64,000 bases of DNA from Ferrovaceae bacterium (GTDB taxonomy: Bacteria; Pseudomonadota; Gammaproteobacteria; Burkholderiales; Ferrovaceae), in contig DAIDLC010000004.1 in NCBI GenBank assembly GCA_027449685.1, positions 62,001 through 126,000 on the forward strand, in the 5' to 3' direction. Each line of letters opens with the position of its first letter. The first letter of the stretch is position 1. The notes beneath the pieces were generated by a model. That model saw only the letters and a program-made list of their open reading frames with translations. It ran no database searches and was not told where the DNA came from. The position numbers and the translations under genes were made by a program. Shown one piece after another: positions 8,303-17,609 of this stretch.

Positions 8303-10219
8303 CTAGGGCGCAACGCATAGGCAATGGGCCAGCACCAGGCTGCCCGGGCGCTGTTGATCCGAATTCACCCGTTCACCCAAAAGGCGCAAGAAATCCAGTG
8401 ACCCCTTCGTGCTCAGGGCAGGGGGGGTAGACCAGAGGTTCTGGGCGGCTCCGGGTGCTCCGGCCAACCACTGCCAACGCTGCGCTGCGGCCAACAAAGT
8501 GCGCAGGGCTCGGGCATTTTGCAGCAGAGCCAGCCAATGCTCCAGGCCACGGGGTGGTGGGTCCCGATAGTCCACCTGATAGGCCGAACCCAGATGAGCC
8601 CGCTGGGCGGCTGCCTGGATGGCGTCCTGAAGAGAGCCCAGGCGGTCCACCAGGTGCCGCTCCAGGGCTTGTTGTCCAGTCCACACGCGCCCCTGGGCCA
8701 CGGCTTCGATCTGTTCCCGAGGCTGTTTGCGTGCCACGGCAGTTTTTTGGGTGAAATCGGCGTAGAGATGATCCACGTTGCTTTGGATCATGGATTGCAG
8801 CCGGGGGTCCAGGGGGCGCAAGGGATTGGAGGCATCGCTCAGCCAGGTGGTGGTGACCCCGCCGGGGTGAATGCCCAGCTTGCCCATGAGCTTGTCGGCC
8901 GTGGGGAGCAGTGCAAATACCCCGATGGATCCGGTGACCGTGGTGGGGTCGGCAATCAGTTCGTCGGCCCCAAGGCCCATCCAGTAGCCCCCCGAAGCGG
9001 CCAGATTGCCCATGGAAACGACCACGGGCTTACCCGCGGCGCGGGTAAGCACCACTTCGCGTCGAATCAGCTCCGAGCCGTAGGCACTGCCACCCGGAGA
9101 GTTGATCCGGAGTACCAGGGCTTTCACCTGGGGGTCTTCCCGGGCCGTGCGGAGGAGGTCTGCAGTGCTCAGGCCCCCAATGGTTCCGGCTGCTGCTTCT
9201 CCGTCGTGGATTTCGCCCTCGGCCACGACCATGGCAATGTGCGCCCCCGCGCTGTCTGGTTTCAACTGGTCCAGATAGTCGTCCAGGGAAATCTGACGAA
9301 AATCATGCCCCTCGGAGTCGGCCACTCCTTCCTTGATTTGCGCCTGGCGCAAGTCCGAAGCCGTCTTGAGGACGTCCACCCAGTGCAGATCCAGGGCCAG
9401 ACGGGCTTCATCGCCGCCGGCTTGTTCCAGTAAATGGGGTAAGCGGGCAATCTCCTCGTTCAGAGTACCGGGGGCCAGATGGCGGGCCTGTTCCACCGTT
9501 TGGGTGTAGGAGAGCCACAGCGCGTCCAGCAACGTGTGATCGGCCTCCTGCGCCGCAGGCGAGGGCTCGTTGGCGATGAACGGTTCGCCAAAGCTTTTGT
9601 AGGTGCCCACGCGCACCAAATGCACGGTTACCCCCAGCTGGTCCAACGCGTCCCGATAGTAATTGCGGTAATGACCAAAACCCTCCAGTTCCACTTGCCC
9701 CATGGGGTCCAGAGCGACTTCGTCGGCATGCACCGCCAGATAGTATTGGCGCTGGTCATAATGACTGCTCCAGGCAATGACGCGCTTGTGATGAGCCCGA
9801 AAACGATCCAGTGCTGCCGCCACCTCGTGCAGGATGGGCAATCCGGTTACCCGCAGATCGTCCAGATGCAGGATGACGCGGGTAATTTTGGCGTCCTGCC
9901 CGGCCGCATCCAGAGCCTGCAGCACATCGCGCAATTGAATATCTGCCTGCTGCTGAGGGTTGTTGGCCATTTGCGAGAGCAGCAAGCCATCGGCACTGGC
10001 TGCATGCTGTTCCACCAGTTGGCCACTCAAATCCAGGACCAGGGCTGTGTTGGCTTGCAAGCGGGGGGTACGATGCAGCAGGGCGTAGGTCAATACGCCC
10101 GCCAGAAGACACACAAACAGGAGATTGAGGGTTAGCCGTCGGGTAGCGTCCAGAGCGTGCCATAAAAACACCAACAACGCGCGTAACACGGTGAATAAGC
10201 CACGAAGAATCGGTTTCAT
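8303..10219 (-). CDS. sppA: Signal peptide peptidase SppA, 67K type
   Basis: Duplicated protease domain; motifs LRINSPGGSAYGSELIRREV, MGNLAASGGYWMGLGADELIADPTTVTGSIGV. Confidence 0.92.
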   Translation of the reverse strand: MKPILRGLFTVLRALLVFLWHALDATRRLTLNLLFVCLLAGVLTYALLHRTPRLQANTALVLDLSGQLVEQHAASADGLLLSQMANNPQQQADIQLRDVLQALDAAGQDAKITRVILHLDDLRVTGLPILHEVAAALDRFRAHHKRVIAWSSHYDQRQYYLAVHADEVALDPMGQVELEGFGHYRNYYRDALDQLGVTVHLVRVGTYKSFGEPFIANEPSPAAQEADHTLLDALWLSYTQTVEQARHLAPGTLNEEIARLPHLLEQAGGDEARLALDLHWVDVLKTASDLRQAQIKEGVADSEGHDFRQISLDDYLDQLKPDSAGAHIAMVVAEGEIHDGEAAAGTIGGLSTADLLRTAREDPQVKALVLRINSPGGSAYGSELIRREVVLTRAAGKPVVVSMGNLAASGGYWMGLGADELIADPTTVTGSIGVFALLPTADKLMGKLGIHPGGVTTTWLSDASNPLRPLDPRLQSMIQSNVDHLYADFTQKTAVARKQPREQIEAVAQGRVWTGQQALERHLVDRLGSLQDAIQAAAQRAHLGSAYQVDYRDPPPRGLEHWLALLQNARALRTLLAAAQRWQWLAGAPGAAQNLWSTPPALSTKGSLDFLRLLGERVNSDQQRPGSLVLAHCLCVAP

Positions 10220-10662
10220 TCCGGCGAATCACTCAGGGGAGTGAAGTAGATGGCGGCGATGCGTGCTCCCACCAGAACGGCCAGCAAAAAACCCAAGGCC
10301 AGAATGTCGCGCCAGTCCATGGAATGACTGTACAAGCCCATGAAAATATCCCGCAAAATAAAGACGATGGCCACCTCGGAAATGACCCGCATGCGAATGC
10401 GGTGAAATTCCAGATAATCGGTAAAGGTACGGAACAGTTCGATAAGCACGAAGACCGACAAGATGGAGCTGACCAGAGTTTGAATGGCGAATTCGTGGCG
10501 CAGGTTTTTAAGGGCGTCATACAGATCGAACAGGACGCCCAAAAAAGCCACGCCCAGGGTGATCAGCATGACTAGAATGAGAAACACGATGATCAGATCG
10601 ATGATGGTTCCATAGGAGCGCATCACCTGACCCTTGATGCCGCGAATGTGCGCAAAACGCAT
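10216..10662 (-). CDS. PsiE-family (phosphate-starvation-inducible) membrane protein
   Basis: Small multi-TM protein with YLEFHRIRMRVISEVAIVFILRDIFMGLYS; overlaps sppA start (ORF up to 10713). Confidence 0.75.
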   Translation of the reverse strand: MRFAHIRGIKGQVMRSYGTIIDLIIVFLILVMLITLGVAFLGVLFDLYDALKNLRHEFAIQTLVSSILSVFVLIELFRTFTDYLEFHRIRMRVISEVAIVFILRDIFMGLYSHSMDWRDILALGFLLAVLVGARIAAIYFTPLSDSPE

Positions 10663-10807
10663 GACTTCAAGCTCCCTTGTGGACGGGGGTGTTGATGATC
10701 TTACTTCCGGCAAACGCGGCCGCCATGGCCACCATGCCTTGCCAGAGGACCGATGGCGAGGTGCTATTATAGCCGTACTGCAGGTTTACGCCGGAATTGC
10801 CCCCAAC

Positions 10808-11917
10808 TTACCCCATATGGGTGCGAAAGCGCCAATGGGCGGTGCTCATGCTGGCCACTGCCAGCAGGGCCAGGGGCCAATACTGGGGCCAGAGCAGGGC
10901 GAGGCCAGCGCCCTCCAGAAAAACGCCCCGCACAATCACCAGAAAATACCGCATGGGATTGAGGAACGTGAGCCATTGCACCGGTTCTGGCATATTGGCA
11001 ATGGGGGTGGAAAACCCGGACAGGATGACTGCCGGAACCAAAAACAGGAATACCCCCAGCAGCCCCTGTTGCTGGGTGTTGGCCAAAGAGGAAATCATCA
11101 GGCCAAGGCCGATGGCCGCCCATAAAAACAGGATGATGCCCAATATCAGGGCGAGCAGACTGCCGGTGAAGGGGACATGAAACCAGACCACCACCAAGGT
11201 GGAAATGAGCCCGGCTTCCAGTAGGCCGATGATGAACCCTGGCAAGGCTTTTCCCAGCAATATTTCCAGCGGACGCAACGGACTGACCAGCAATTGGTCC
11301 AGCGTGCCCATTTCGCGCTCCCGGGCCACCGACAGGCCCGTGACCAGCAAGGTCACCACCAGTGTCAGCAAGGCCACGATGCCCGGGACGATAAACCAGC
11401 GCGAAATCAGATTGGGGTTATACCAGGCTCTGATTTCCGGGAGCGCGGGAGGTGCCGCCCAACCGTATTGGGCCATCCAGTCCTGATTGAACTGATTGAT
11501 GATGGCACTGACATCATTCAGGGCAATGGTGGCCGTATTGGAATTACGTCCATCGATGAGGACTTGGATCTGGCCCGACTGATGCTGCAGGATATTTTGG
11601 GTAAAGTGCGGCGCCACATGCAGTACCAGCAGGACTTTCTGGTTGTCGATCGAGGGCGCAATCTGGGATTCATGGCTGATGAAGACGGTTTGATGAAAGG
11701 TGGGCGAGCCTTCAAAATAAGCCACAAGCGTGCGCCCCACGGCCCCGGCATCTTCGTTATACACCGCGTAGGGAATCTGGTTCAAATCGAAAGTGGCCGC
11801 ATAACCAAACACCAACAATTGAATGAAGGGCGGGCCGATGAGCACCACCCGGCTGGCTTTGTCCTTGAGCAAGGCCAGGAATTCCTTGATGATCAGTGCC
11901 CAGATGCGTGCCAGCAT
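10808..11917 (-). CDS. ABC-2 type exporter permease (YbhR-like)
   Basis: ABC2 membrane topology, VAREREMGTLDQLLVSPLRPLEILLGKALP; operon context. Confidence 0.88.
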   Translation of the reverse strand: MLARIWALIIKEFLALLKDKASRVVLIGPPFIQLLVFGYAATFDLNQIPYAVYNEDAGAVGRTLVAYFEGSPTFHQTVFISHESQIAPSIDNQKVLLVLHVAPHFTQNILQHQSGQIQVLIDGRNSNTATIALNDVSAIINQFNQDWMAQYGWAAPPALPEIRAWYNPNLISRWFIVPGIVALLTLVVTLLVTGLSVAREREMGTLDQLLVSPLRPLEILLGKALPGFIIGLLEAGLISTLVVVWFHVPFTGSLLALILGIILFLWAAIGLGLMISSLANTQQQGLLGVFLFLVPAVILSGFSTPIANMPEPVQWLTFLNPMRYFLVIVRGVFLEGAGLALLWPQYWPLALLAVASMSTAHWRFRTHMG

Positions 11918-13035
11918 CAGTCCAGCCTTTTGCGCGATTGTCGCCAGGTCAAACCAAAGAAAATGAGCGCCATGAGCAACAGGGCAGCGGCGTTGGTAAG
12001 GATGACTTCTGGCACATTACCGGCCAGAAACAGGGTTTGCAACAGGGCCACAAAGTATCGGGCCGCAACGATATGGGTCATGAACTGGATGGGTTCGGGC
12101 ATGGAGCCAATGTCAAAAATGAAACCGGACAAAATGAAGGCAGGCAGAAAAGTGACGATGATGGCGATTTGCCCGGCCACAAACTGATTGCGTGCCACGG
12201 TGGAAATCAACAGTCCCATCCCCAGGGCCACCAGCAAAAACAGGGCCGATGCCAGAATCAGCAGGCCCAGACTGCCTTCCAGGGGAACCGCAAAGAGCCA
12301 CAGGGCCATGCAGACGGATAGGGCCATGCCCCCCATGCCCAGGAGAAAATAGGGGATCAGTTTGCCCAGTAACAGTTCCAGGAGCGATACCGGGGTGGCC
12401 ATGAGTGCTTCCATGGTCCCGCGCTCCCATTCCCGAGCCACCACCAGGGCGGTCAACAGGGCCCCGATCAGGGTCATGATGACAGCGATCAGACCGGGTA
12501 CCAGATAGTTTCGGCTGCGTAGGGCCGGGTTGAACCAGATGCGGTTTTCCAGCGTGGCAGGCAGGTGCAGGATTTGACCCGAACGGGTGGCGCGCTGTTG
12601 CAACCAGGTTTGCCATACGCCTTGCAGATAGCCCTCCAGCAGGCGTGCGGTATTGGCGTCCACCCCATTGACCAGGATGCCGAAGGGCGCAGTGCGTTGT
12701 TGCAGGAGCGCGCGGGTGAAGTCGCTGCGTAACCATAAAACGCCATCGACCTCATGGCGCATCAGGGCAGCGCGGGCCGCGGTCAATTGCGTGAAGGGAT
12801 GGATCTGAAAGTACGTGGACTGACTCAAACCGGCCACGAATTCATTGGTTTCCTGGGTGGGTTGTTCCACCACCACGGCCACAGGGACATGATGGGCATC
12901 CAGCGAGACGCCATAGCCAAACAGAAACAGCAAAAATACCGGCAGCACAAAGGCAATGGCAATGGCGGAAGGATCCCGCAGGATTTGCAAAAATTCCTTG
13001 CGTACCAGGGCGTGCAAGCGTTGGGCAGTGATCAT
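11917..13035 (-). CDS. ABC-2 type exporter permease (YbhS-like)
   Basis: VAREWERGTMEALMATPVSLLELLLGKLIPY; ATGA overlap with upstream ATPase gene. Confidence 0.88.
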   Translation of the reverse strand: MITAQRLHALVRKEFLQILRDPSAIAIAFVLPVFLLFLFGYGVSLDAHHVPVAVVVEQPTQETNEFVAGLSQSTYFQIHPFTQLTAARAALMRHEVDGVLWLRSDFTRALLQQRTAPFGILVNGVDANTARLLEGYLQGVWQTWLQQRATRSGQILHLPATLENRIWFNPALRSRNYLVPGLIAVIMTLIGALLTALVVAREWERGTMEALMATPVSLLELLLGKLIPYFLLGMGGMALSVCMALWLFAVPLEGSLGLLILASALFLLVALGMGLLISTVARNQFVAGQIAIIVTFLPAFILSGFIFDIGSMPEPIQFMTHIVAARYFVALLQTLFLAGNVPEVILTNAAALLLMALIFFGLTWRQSRKRLD

Positions 13036-14846
13036 GAGGCGCGCCGCAAGGGGGATTCATGCTGCTGAATGAGGGTGATGAAGGCCTCTTCCATGGAGGG
13101 CTGGGCTTGATCCGGGCGTGCCGCCAGAGCACGCACGCTTTGTGGGGTGCCCTGGGCCAGAATTTCGCCCAGGGACATGAGCACCAGTTGATCGCAATAT
13201 TCTGCTTCCTCCATGAAATGGGTGGTGATCATCACCGTGACCCCGCTGTCGGCCAGCTGGTTGATGCGCTTCCAGAAATCGCGACGGGCCAAAGGGTCCA
13301 CCCCTGAAGTGGGTTCATCCAGAAACAGGATGAGCGGTTGGTGCATCAAGGCACAGGCCAAAGCCAGACGCTGTTTGAAGCCCAGGGGTAGATCCTGGCT
13401 ATTGGCCAGGGCGAAGGGGGTCAGTTCGAATTCGTCGAGGGCCCATTGGATGCGCGCTGTTTTATGTGCTCCACGCAATCCGTACAGGGCGGAGAAAAAG
13501 GCAAGGTTTTGCAATACGCTTAAATGCCCATACAGGGAAAACTTTTGGGCCACATAGCCGATGTTGCGACGAGCTTGGGCTGCTGCTCGGCCCAGTTGCT
13601 CTCCCGCCACGCGCAGGGTGCCCGCAGTGGGGGATAACAATCCGCAAAGCATGTTGAAGGTGGTGGTCTTGCCCGCCCCATTGGCCCCTAGCAGACCGAA
13701 AATCTGTCCCCGAAGCACCGTGAAACTGATCCCCTTCACCGCCACGAATTCCCCAAAACGTCGAATCAAGTCATGTACCTCGATCACCGGTTCGGGGCTG
13801 AAGGTGGGTCCAGTGGCCTGAATGGGCTGGGTCAGTGGTTCGGGCCGGGGGGGTGATACGCTGGGGACGGCGCTGGGGATGGCTTTGGGGGTGGCTTTGG
13901 GGGTGGCCTCAGAGGCTGCGCCGCTGTGCTGTGCCTGATACAGGCGCACCACGAAGGCGTCTTCAAAGCGGGGGGCAATGGGCATCCATTGCTCGGGGGG
14001 CTGTGGGAGCGCCTGGGGCTCGCGGCAGACCACCCGCACGCCCTCTGCCTGAATCGTGGCATCCAGCACCCCGGTGCGCTGCCGCAGGCGGGACTGCAAG
14101 AGGCGGCGCGACAGGCCCGGTTGGGTCACCAAAAAACAGCACCCCTGCAGAGGAGCCGTCAGCACGGGATGCGGCGCATGCTCCAGGAGTTGGCCTTGGT
14201 GCAGCAGGAGAAGGTCATCACAGCGTTCGGCCTCGTCCAGGTATGCGGTGCTCACCAATACGCTCAACCCCTGGTGGCGCAGCCCCAGAATGATTTGCCA
14301 CAACTCCCGCCGCGAGATGGGGTCTACGCCCACGGTGGGCTCATCGAGCAACAACAGGGCAGGGGCCCGCAGCAGGGCACAGGCCAAACCCAGTTTTTGC
14401 TTCATTCCTCCGGACAGTTGGCCCGCACGGCGCGCTCCAAAGGGCCCCAGAGCGGTCAGAGCCAGCAATTCCTGTTGCCGGGCCCGTTGCCGGGATGGTT
14501 CCAGGCCTTGCAGGGCCGCGTAAAGATCCAGATTTTCTTGCACCGTCAATTCTTCATACAGCCCGAAGCGTTGTGGCATATAGCCAATCAGCTGCTGAAT
14601 CTGTGCCCCTTGGGTGCGGCTGTTCAGGCCCAGTACCTGGACTTCTCCCTGATCGGGATGAAACAGGCTGGCAGCCAGGCGCATGAGGGTGGTTTTGCCC
14701 GCTCCATCGGGCCCCAGCAAGCCGGTAACGCGCCCCTGGGCCACCTGGGCCGTGACCGCATTCAGGGCCAGAACCCGCTGTCCCGCACGTTGAAACCATT
14801 TGCTGCAGCCTTGCAGTTCTACCACTGCCGGGGTGGCGCTACTCAT
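13032..14846 (-). CDS. ABC exporter ATPase with two nucleotide-binding domains (YbhF-like)
   Basis: Two Walker A motifs (GPDGAGKTT, GANGAGKTT) and two signature regions (LSGGMKQKLGLACALL, LPLGFKQRLALACALM). Confidence 0.9.
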   Translation of the reverse strand: MSSATPAVVELQGCSKWFQRAGQRVLALNAVTAQVAQGRVTGLLGPDGAGKTTLMRLAASLFHPDQGEVQVLGLNSRTQGAQIQQLIGYMPQRFGLYEELTVQENLDLYAALQGLEPSRQRARQQELLALTALGPFGARRAGQLSGGMKQKLGLACALLRAPALLLLDEPTVGVDPISRRELWQIILGLRHQGLSVLVSTAYLDEAERCDDLLLLHQGQLLEHAPHPVLTAPLQGCCFLVTQPGLSRRLLQSRLRQRTGVLDATIQAEGVRVVCREPQALPQPPEQWMPIAPRFEDAFVVRLYQAQHSGAASEATPKATPKAIPSAVPSVSPPRPEPLTQPIQATGPTFSPEPVIEVHDLIRRFGEFVAVKGISFTVLRGQIFGLLGANGAGKTTTFNMLCGLLSPTAGTLRVAGEQLGRAAAQARRNIGYVAQKFSLYGHLSVLQNLAFFSALYGLRGAHKTARIQWALDEFELTPFALANSQDLPLGFKQRLALACALMHQPLILFLDEPTSGVDPLARRDFWKRINQLADSGVTVMITTHFMEEAEYCDQLVLMSLGEILAQGTPQSVRALAARPDQAQPSMEEAFITLIQQHESPLRRAS

Positions 14847-14849
14847 GGC

Positions 14850-15938
14850 TTATGATCCGCAACCATGGGGGGGCGTATTCTCCTGGACGGCATCGAGGGG
14901 TATGAGCACGGTGGTGGGCATGCCCAGACGTAGGCGATGGCCTGGGTTACAGGCATAAACGCGCAAGCGATACATGAGTTCGGTGCGTAGTTCGGGAGTT
15001 TCTACGGTTTTGGGCGTGAATTCGGCGGTGGGGGAAATGAAACCGACCCAGGCTTGGATCCGTTCGCCGGGCCATGAGTCACTTTCAATCCAGGCGCGCG
15101 TACCGGATTTGACCCGGCCCAGGGCCTTTTCTGGAAGCCAGGCCCGTATCCATACGGGATCATCCAGGGCCAGGGTGAGTACCGGTGTTTGCGGCGAGGC
15201 CATATCTCCGGGTTCCATGATGCGGGCCTGGACGATTCCGGCTTCGGGGGCCACCACCCGGGTGTCCACCATGTCCCTTTCGCTCAGAGCCAGGCTGGCC
15301 CGGTCGGCTTCCAGCGTTTGCCGGGCACTGGCAATATCCTCTTTGCGAGGACCCAAGAGAGCCAATCGGAGCGCTTGCTGGGTATGGTCCAGGGTGGCCT
15401 GGGCGGTTTTCAGGGTGGTTTCAGCGTTATCCAGACTCTGTTGGGGTACGAAGTGTTGGCGTTCCAGCGCCCGTTGGCGCTGCGCGCCAAGTTGCGCCAC
15501 GTCCAGATTGGCCTGGGCTGCAGCCACATCGGCCCGGGCCTGGGCAATTTCTTCCGGGCGCGAGCCGGCCAGCAGGCGCGCCAGGATCTGGGCCTGGGCT
15601 TCCACCTGGGCCTGGGAGCGGCGCAGGGCCTGGCGAAACCGTTCGGGCTCCAGTTCGGCCAAAACCTGACCGGGGCGCACCGTATCGCCCTCTTGCACCA
15701 GCACGCGGGCAATGCGCCCCGAATCCTGAAAGGCGATTTGGGTTTGCCGAATGTCCACGTTGCCATACAGCTTGATGAAGCCGGAAGGGGCCGGATGAAG
15801 CTGGGGGTAGATGAACCGGGCCAGACCGACCAACACAACCAGCAAAATGGGTAGCAGCAGAAGGCGTTTCAGTTTTTTCCGGCGCTGGGGGGGCGGGGTC
15901 TTGCTGGGGGCGGACGCCTCGCTGGGGGGTTGGTTCAT
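14850..15938 (-). CDS. HlyD/MFP-family periplasmic adaptor (YbhG-like)
   Basis: N-terminal TM anchor, biotinyl-lipoyl-like region, Ala/Gln-rich coiled coil, EAGIVQARIMEPGDM. Confidence 0.88.
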   Translation of the reverse strand: MNQPPSEASAPSKTPPPQRRKKLKRLLLLPILLVVLVGLARFIYPQLHPAPSGFIKLYGNVDIRQTQIAFQDSGRIARVLVQEGDTVRPGQVLAELEPERFRQALRRSQAQVEAQAQILARLLAGSRPEEIAQARADVAAAQANLDVAQLGAQRQRALERQHFVPQQSLDNAETTLKTAQATLDHTQQALRLALLGPRKEDIASARQTLEADRASLALSERDMVDTRVVAPEAGIVQARIMEPGDMASPQTPVLTLALDDPVWIRAWLPEKALGRVKSGTRAWIESDSWPGERIQAWVGFISPTAEFTPKTVETPELRTELMYRLRVYACNPGHRLRLGMPTTVLIPLDAVQENTPPHGCGS

Positions 15939-16009
15939 GGGAAGAAGTCCTTTCAGGGATGAGGCCACCGGAAAAGCAGCACGGCAGATGCTTCGGAAGT
16001 GACCAAAGA

Positions 16010-17365
16010 TCAGGGCGGGAGCGGATGTGTTGGGTCGTGCAACAGCGCGTTGACCGATTCCAGATCGGCCACGGTCAGGATGCCGGCGGCGGCTTTGAGG
16101 GTGATGCGCGCCATGACATGGTTATACAGCGCCTGATTGTAGGTCTGCTCGCTGCGGATATAGTCGGTGGCGATATTGAGGACGTCCACAATGGAACGGG
16201 TTCCCACTTCATAGCCGGTGCGGGTGCCTTCCAGTGAAATCTTGCTGGAGGCCACTTGCGTCTTGGCCGCTTCCAGTTCGGCCACGCTATCCTCCAGATT
16301 CAAAAAGGCCGTTTGCGTGTTGAGCGTGACCTGATCGCGCACGCCCTGTAATTCTTGCAGGCTGGCGCGCGCCTGGGCCTGGGCCTGGTCCACGGTGGCG
16401 CTGATCTGGCCCCCGTCAAACAAGGGCATGGTCAGGTTCAGGCTGGCCCCCTTCTGGTTGATATCCAGATTGGGAAAGGGCGCGCCCATCACATGCTGAG
16501 AGATACCCTGCACATTGACCACCGGCCAACGCGCCCGTCGATTGAATTCCACCTGTTCCTGGGCAATGCGCAGTTGCGCTTCGTTTTGATGGATGAGGGG
16601 CTGGTTTTGCAGTGCGGATGCTACCCAGTCCGCACTCTTGTCGGGCTGGGGAAGCAGGGGTTGGAATGAGCCCAGATCGGCCAAGGTGCCGGTTTCCTGA
16701 TGGGTTAGGCGTTGTAATGCGCGCCGTGCCACGGTAACGGCATTATGGGCCCGGATGCGCTCGGAGCGGGCAGCGTCGAGCCGCGCCTGGGCCTCGTGCA
16801 CGGCAATCACATCTCCTGTGCCCACTTCCAGGGTGGCACGGGTTTGCTGATTGAGGGTGTCCAGCAACTTTTCCTGCTCTTCGGCCACGCGATTTTGCGC
16901 CTCGGCCTGCAATACGCCAAAGTAGGCGTTGGACAATTTGAGCGCTAACTGTTGCTGACTGTAGACCAAGGCTGCTTCACTGGCCTGAATCCGGTTGTCG
17001 GCCTGGGCCAGTGCGGTCCAGGCCTGGCCGTTGAATACCGTCTGCGTCAAATTGACGCTGAAGTTGTTGGAAGGGTAACTTTGTGAAATGGGGTTTCCCA
17101 GGCCGGTTATGCCTGCAGTGTTTTCACCAAAGCCGGCGCTCAAGCCCATGTGCGGCCACCAGGCGGAACGAGCCAGCGGTCGGCTTTGCAAATCGGCGTC
17201 GAGATTGGCTTGCGCCTGGGCCAGGGTGGGGTCGGAGTGCAGGGCCCATTGCCAGCTTTGTAAAAGGTTTTCTGCCTGGCAAGAGACGGCCCCAAACCCT
17301 GTTAGAAGGATCAGCAAAGCTGCCAGCCCGCGGGCGGGGCACCGTGTTGTTGAACACCAGGACAT
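16010..17365 (-). CDS. TolC-family outer-membrane efflux protein
   Basis: Signal peptide; two TolC repeats (ALAQADNRIQASEAALVYSQQQLALKLSNAYFGVLQAE; QTAFLNLEDSVAELEAAKTQVASSKISLEGTRTGYEVGTRSIVDVLNI). Confidence 0.9.
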   Translation of the reverse strand: MSWCSTTRCPARGLAALLILLTGFGAVSCQAENLLQSWQWALHSDPTLAQAQANLDADLQSRPLARSAWWPHMGLSAGFGENTAGITGLGNPISQSYPSNNFSVNLTQTVFNGQAWTALAQADNRIQASEAALVYSQQQLALKLSNAYFGVLQAEAQNRVAEEQEKLLDTLNQQTRATLEVGTGDVIAVHEAQARLDAARSERIRAHNAVTVARRALQRLTHQETGTLADLGSFQPLLPQPDKSADWVASALQNQPLIHQNEAQLRIAQEQVEFNRRARWPVVNVQGISQHVMGAPFPNLDINQKGASLNLTMPLFDGGQISATVDQAQAQARASLQELQGVRDQVTLNTQTAFLNLEDSVAELEAAKTQVASSKISLEGTRTGYEVGTRSIVDVLNIATDYIRSEQTYNQALYNHVMARITLKAAAGILTVADLESVNALLHDPTHPLPP

Positions 17366-17609
17366 GTCAGAAAACCATCGTGTAGGGTCAGGAAGAAGCA
17401 CTTACCGCTTCAATTCTACCTCAAGCAGGTGCTCTCTGGAGAAGAATGCCACGCGTTGCAGGCAGCCCGGGTGCAAGGGCAGCATGGATGGCAGGACCGC
17501 GGGGATGGGTGCATGGCTCTCGCAAAACGGGGATTTGCCGTACAATGCCCGTTGGAGTGTAGGCAATCTTTTGTCCAAACGGGTGACGGGATTTTCCGGG
17601 GGCTGGGCG

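Noticed and set aside
8519-9433. 304-aa plus-strand ORF
   Set aside because: Antisense to sppA.
11294-12187. 297-aa plus-strand ORF
   Set aside because: Antisense to the ABC permease genes.
17088-17609. N-terminal extension of the GGDEF-EAL ORF
   Set aside because: Overlaps the start of tolC on the opposite strand and lacks domain-like sequence; ATG 17610 fits the PAS domain.
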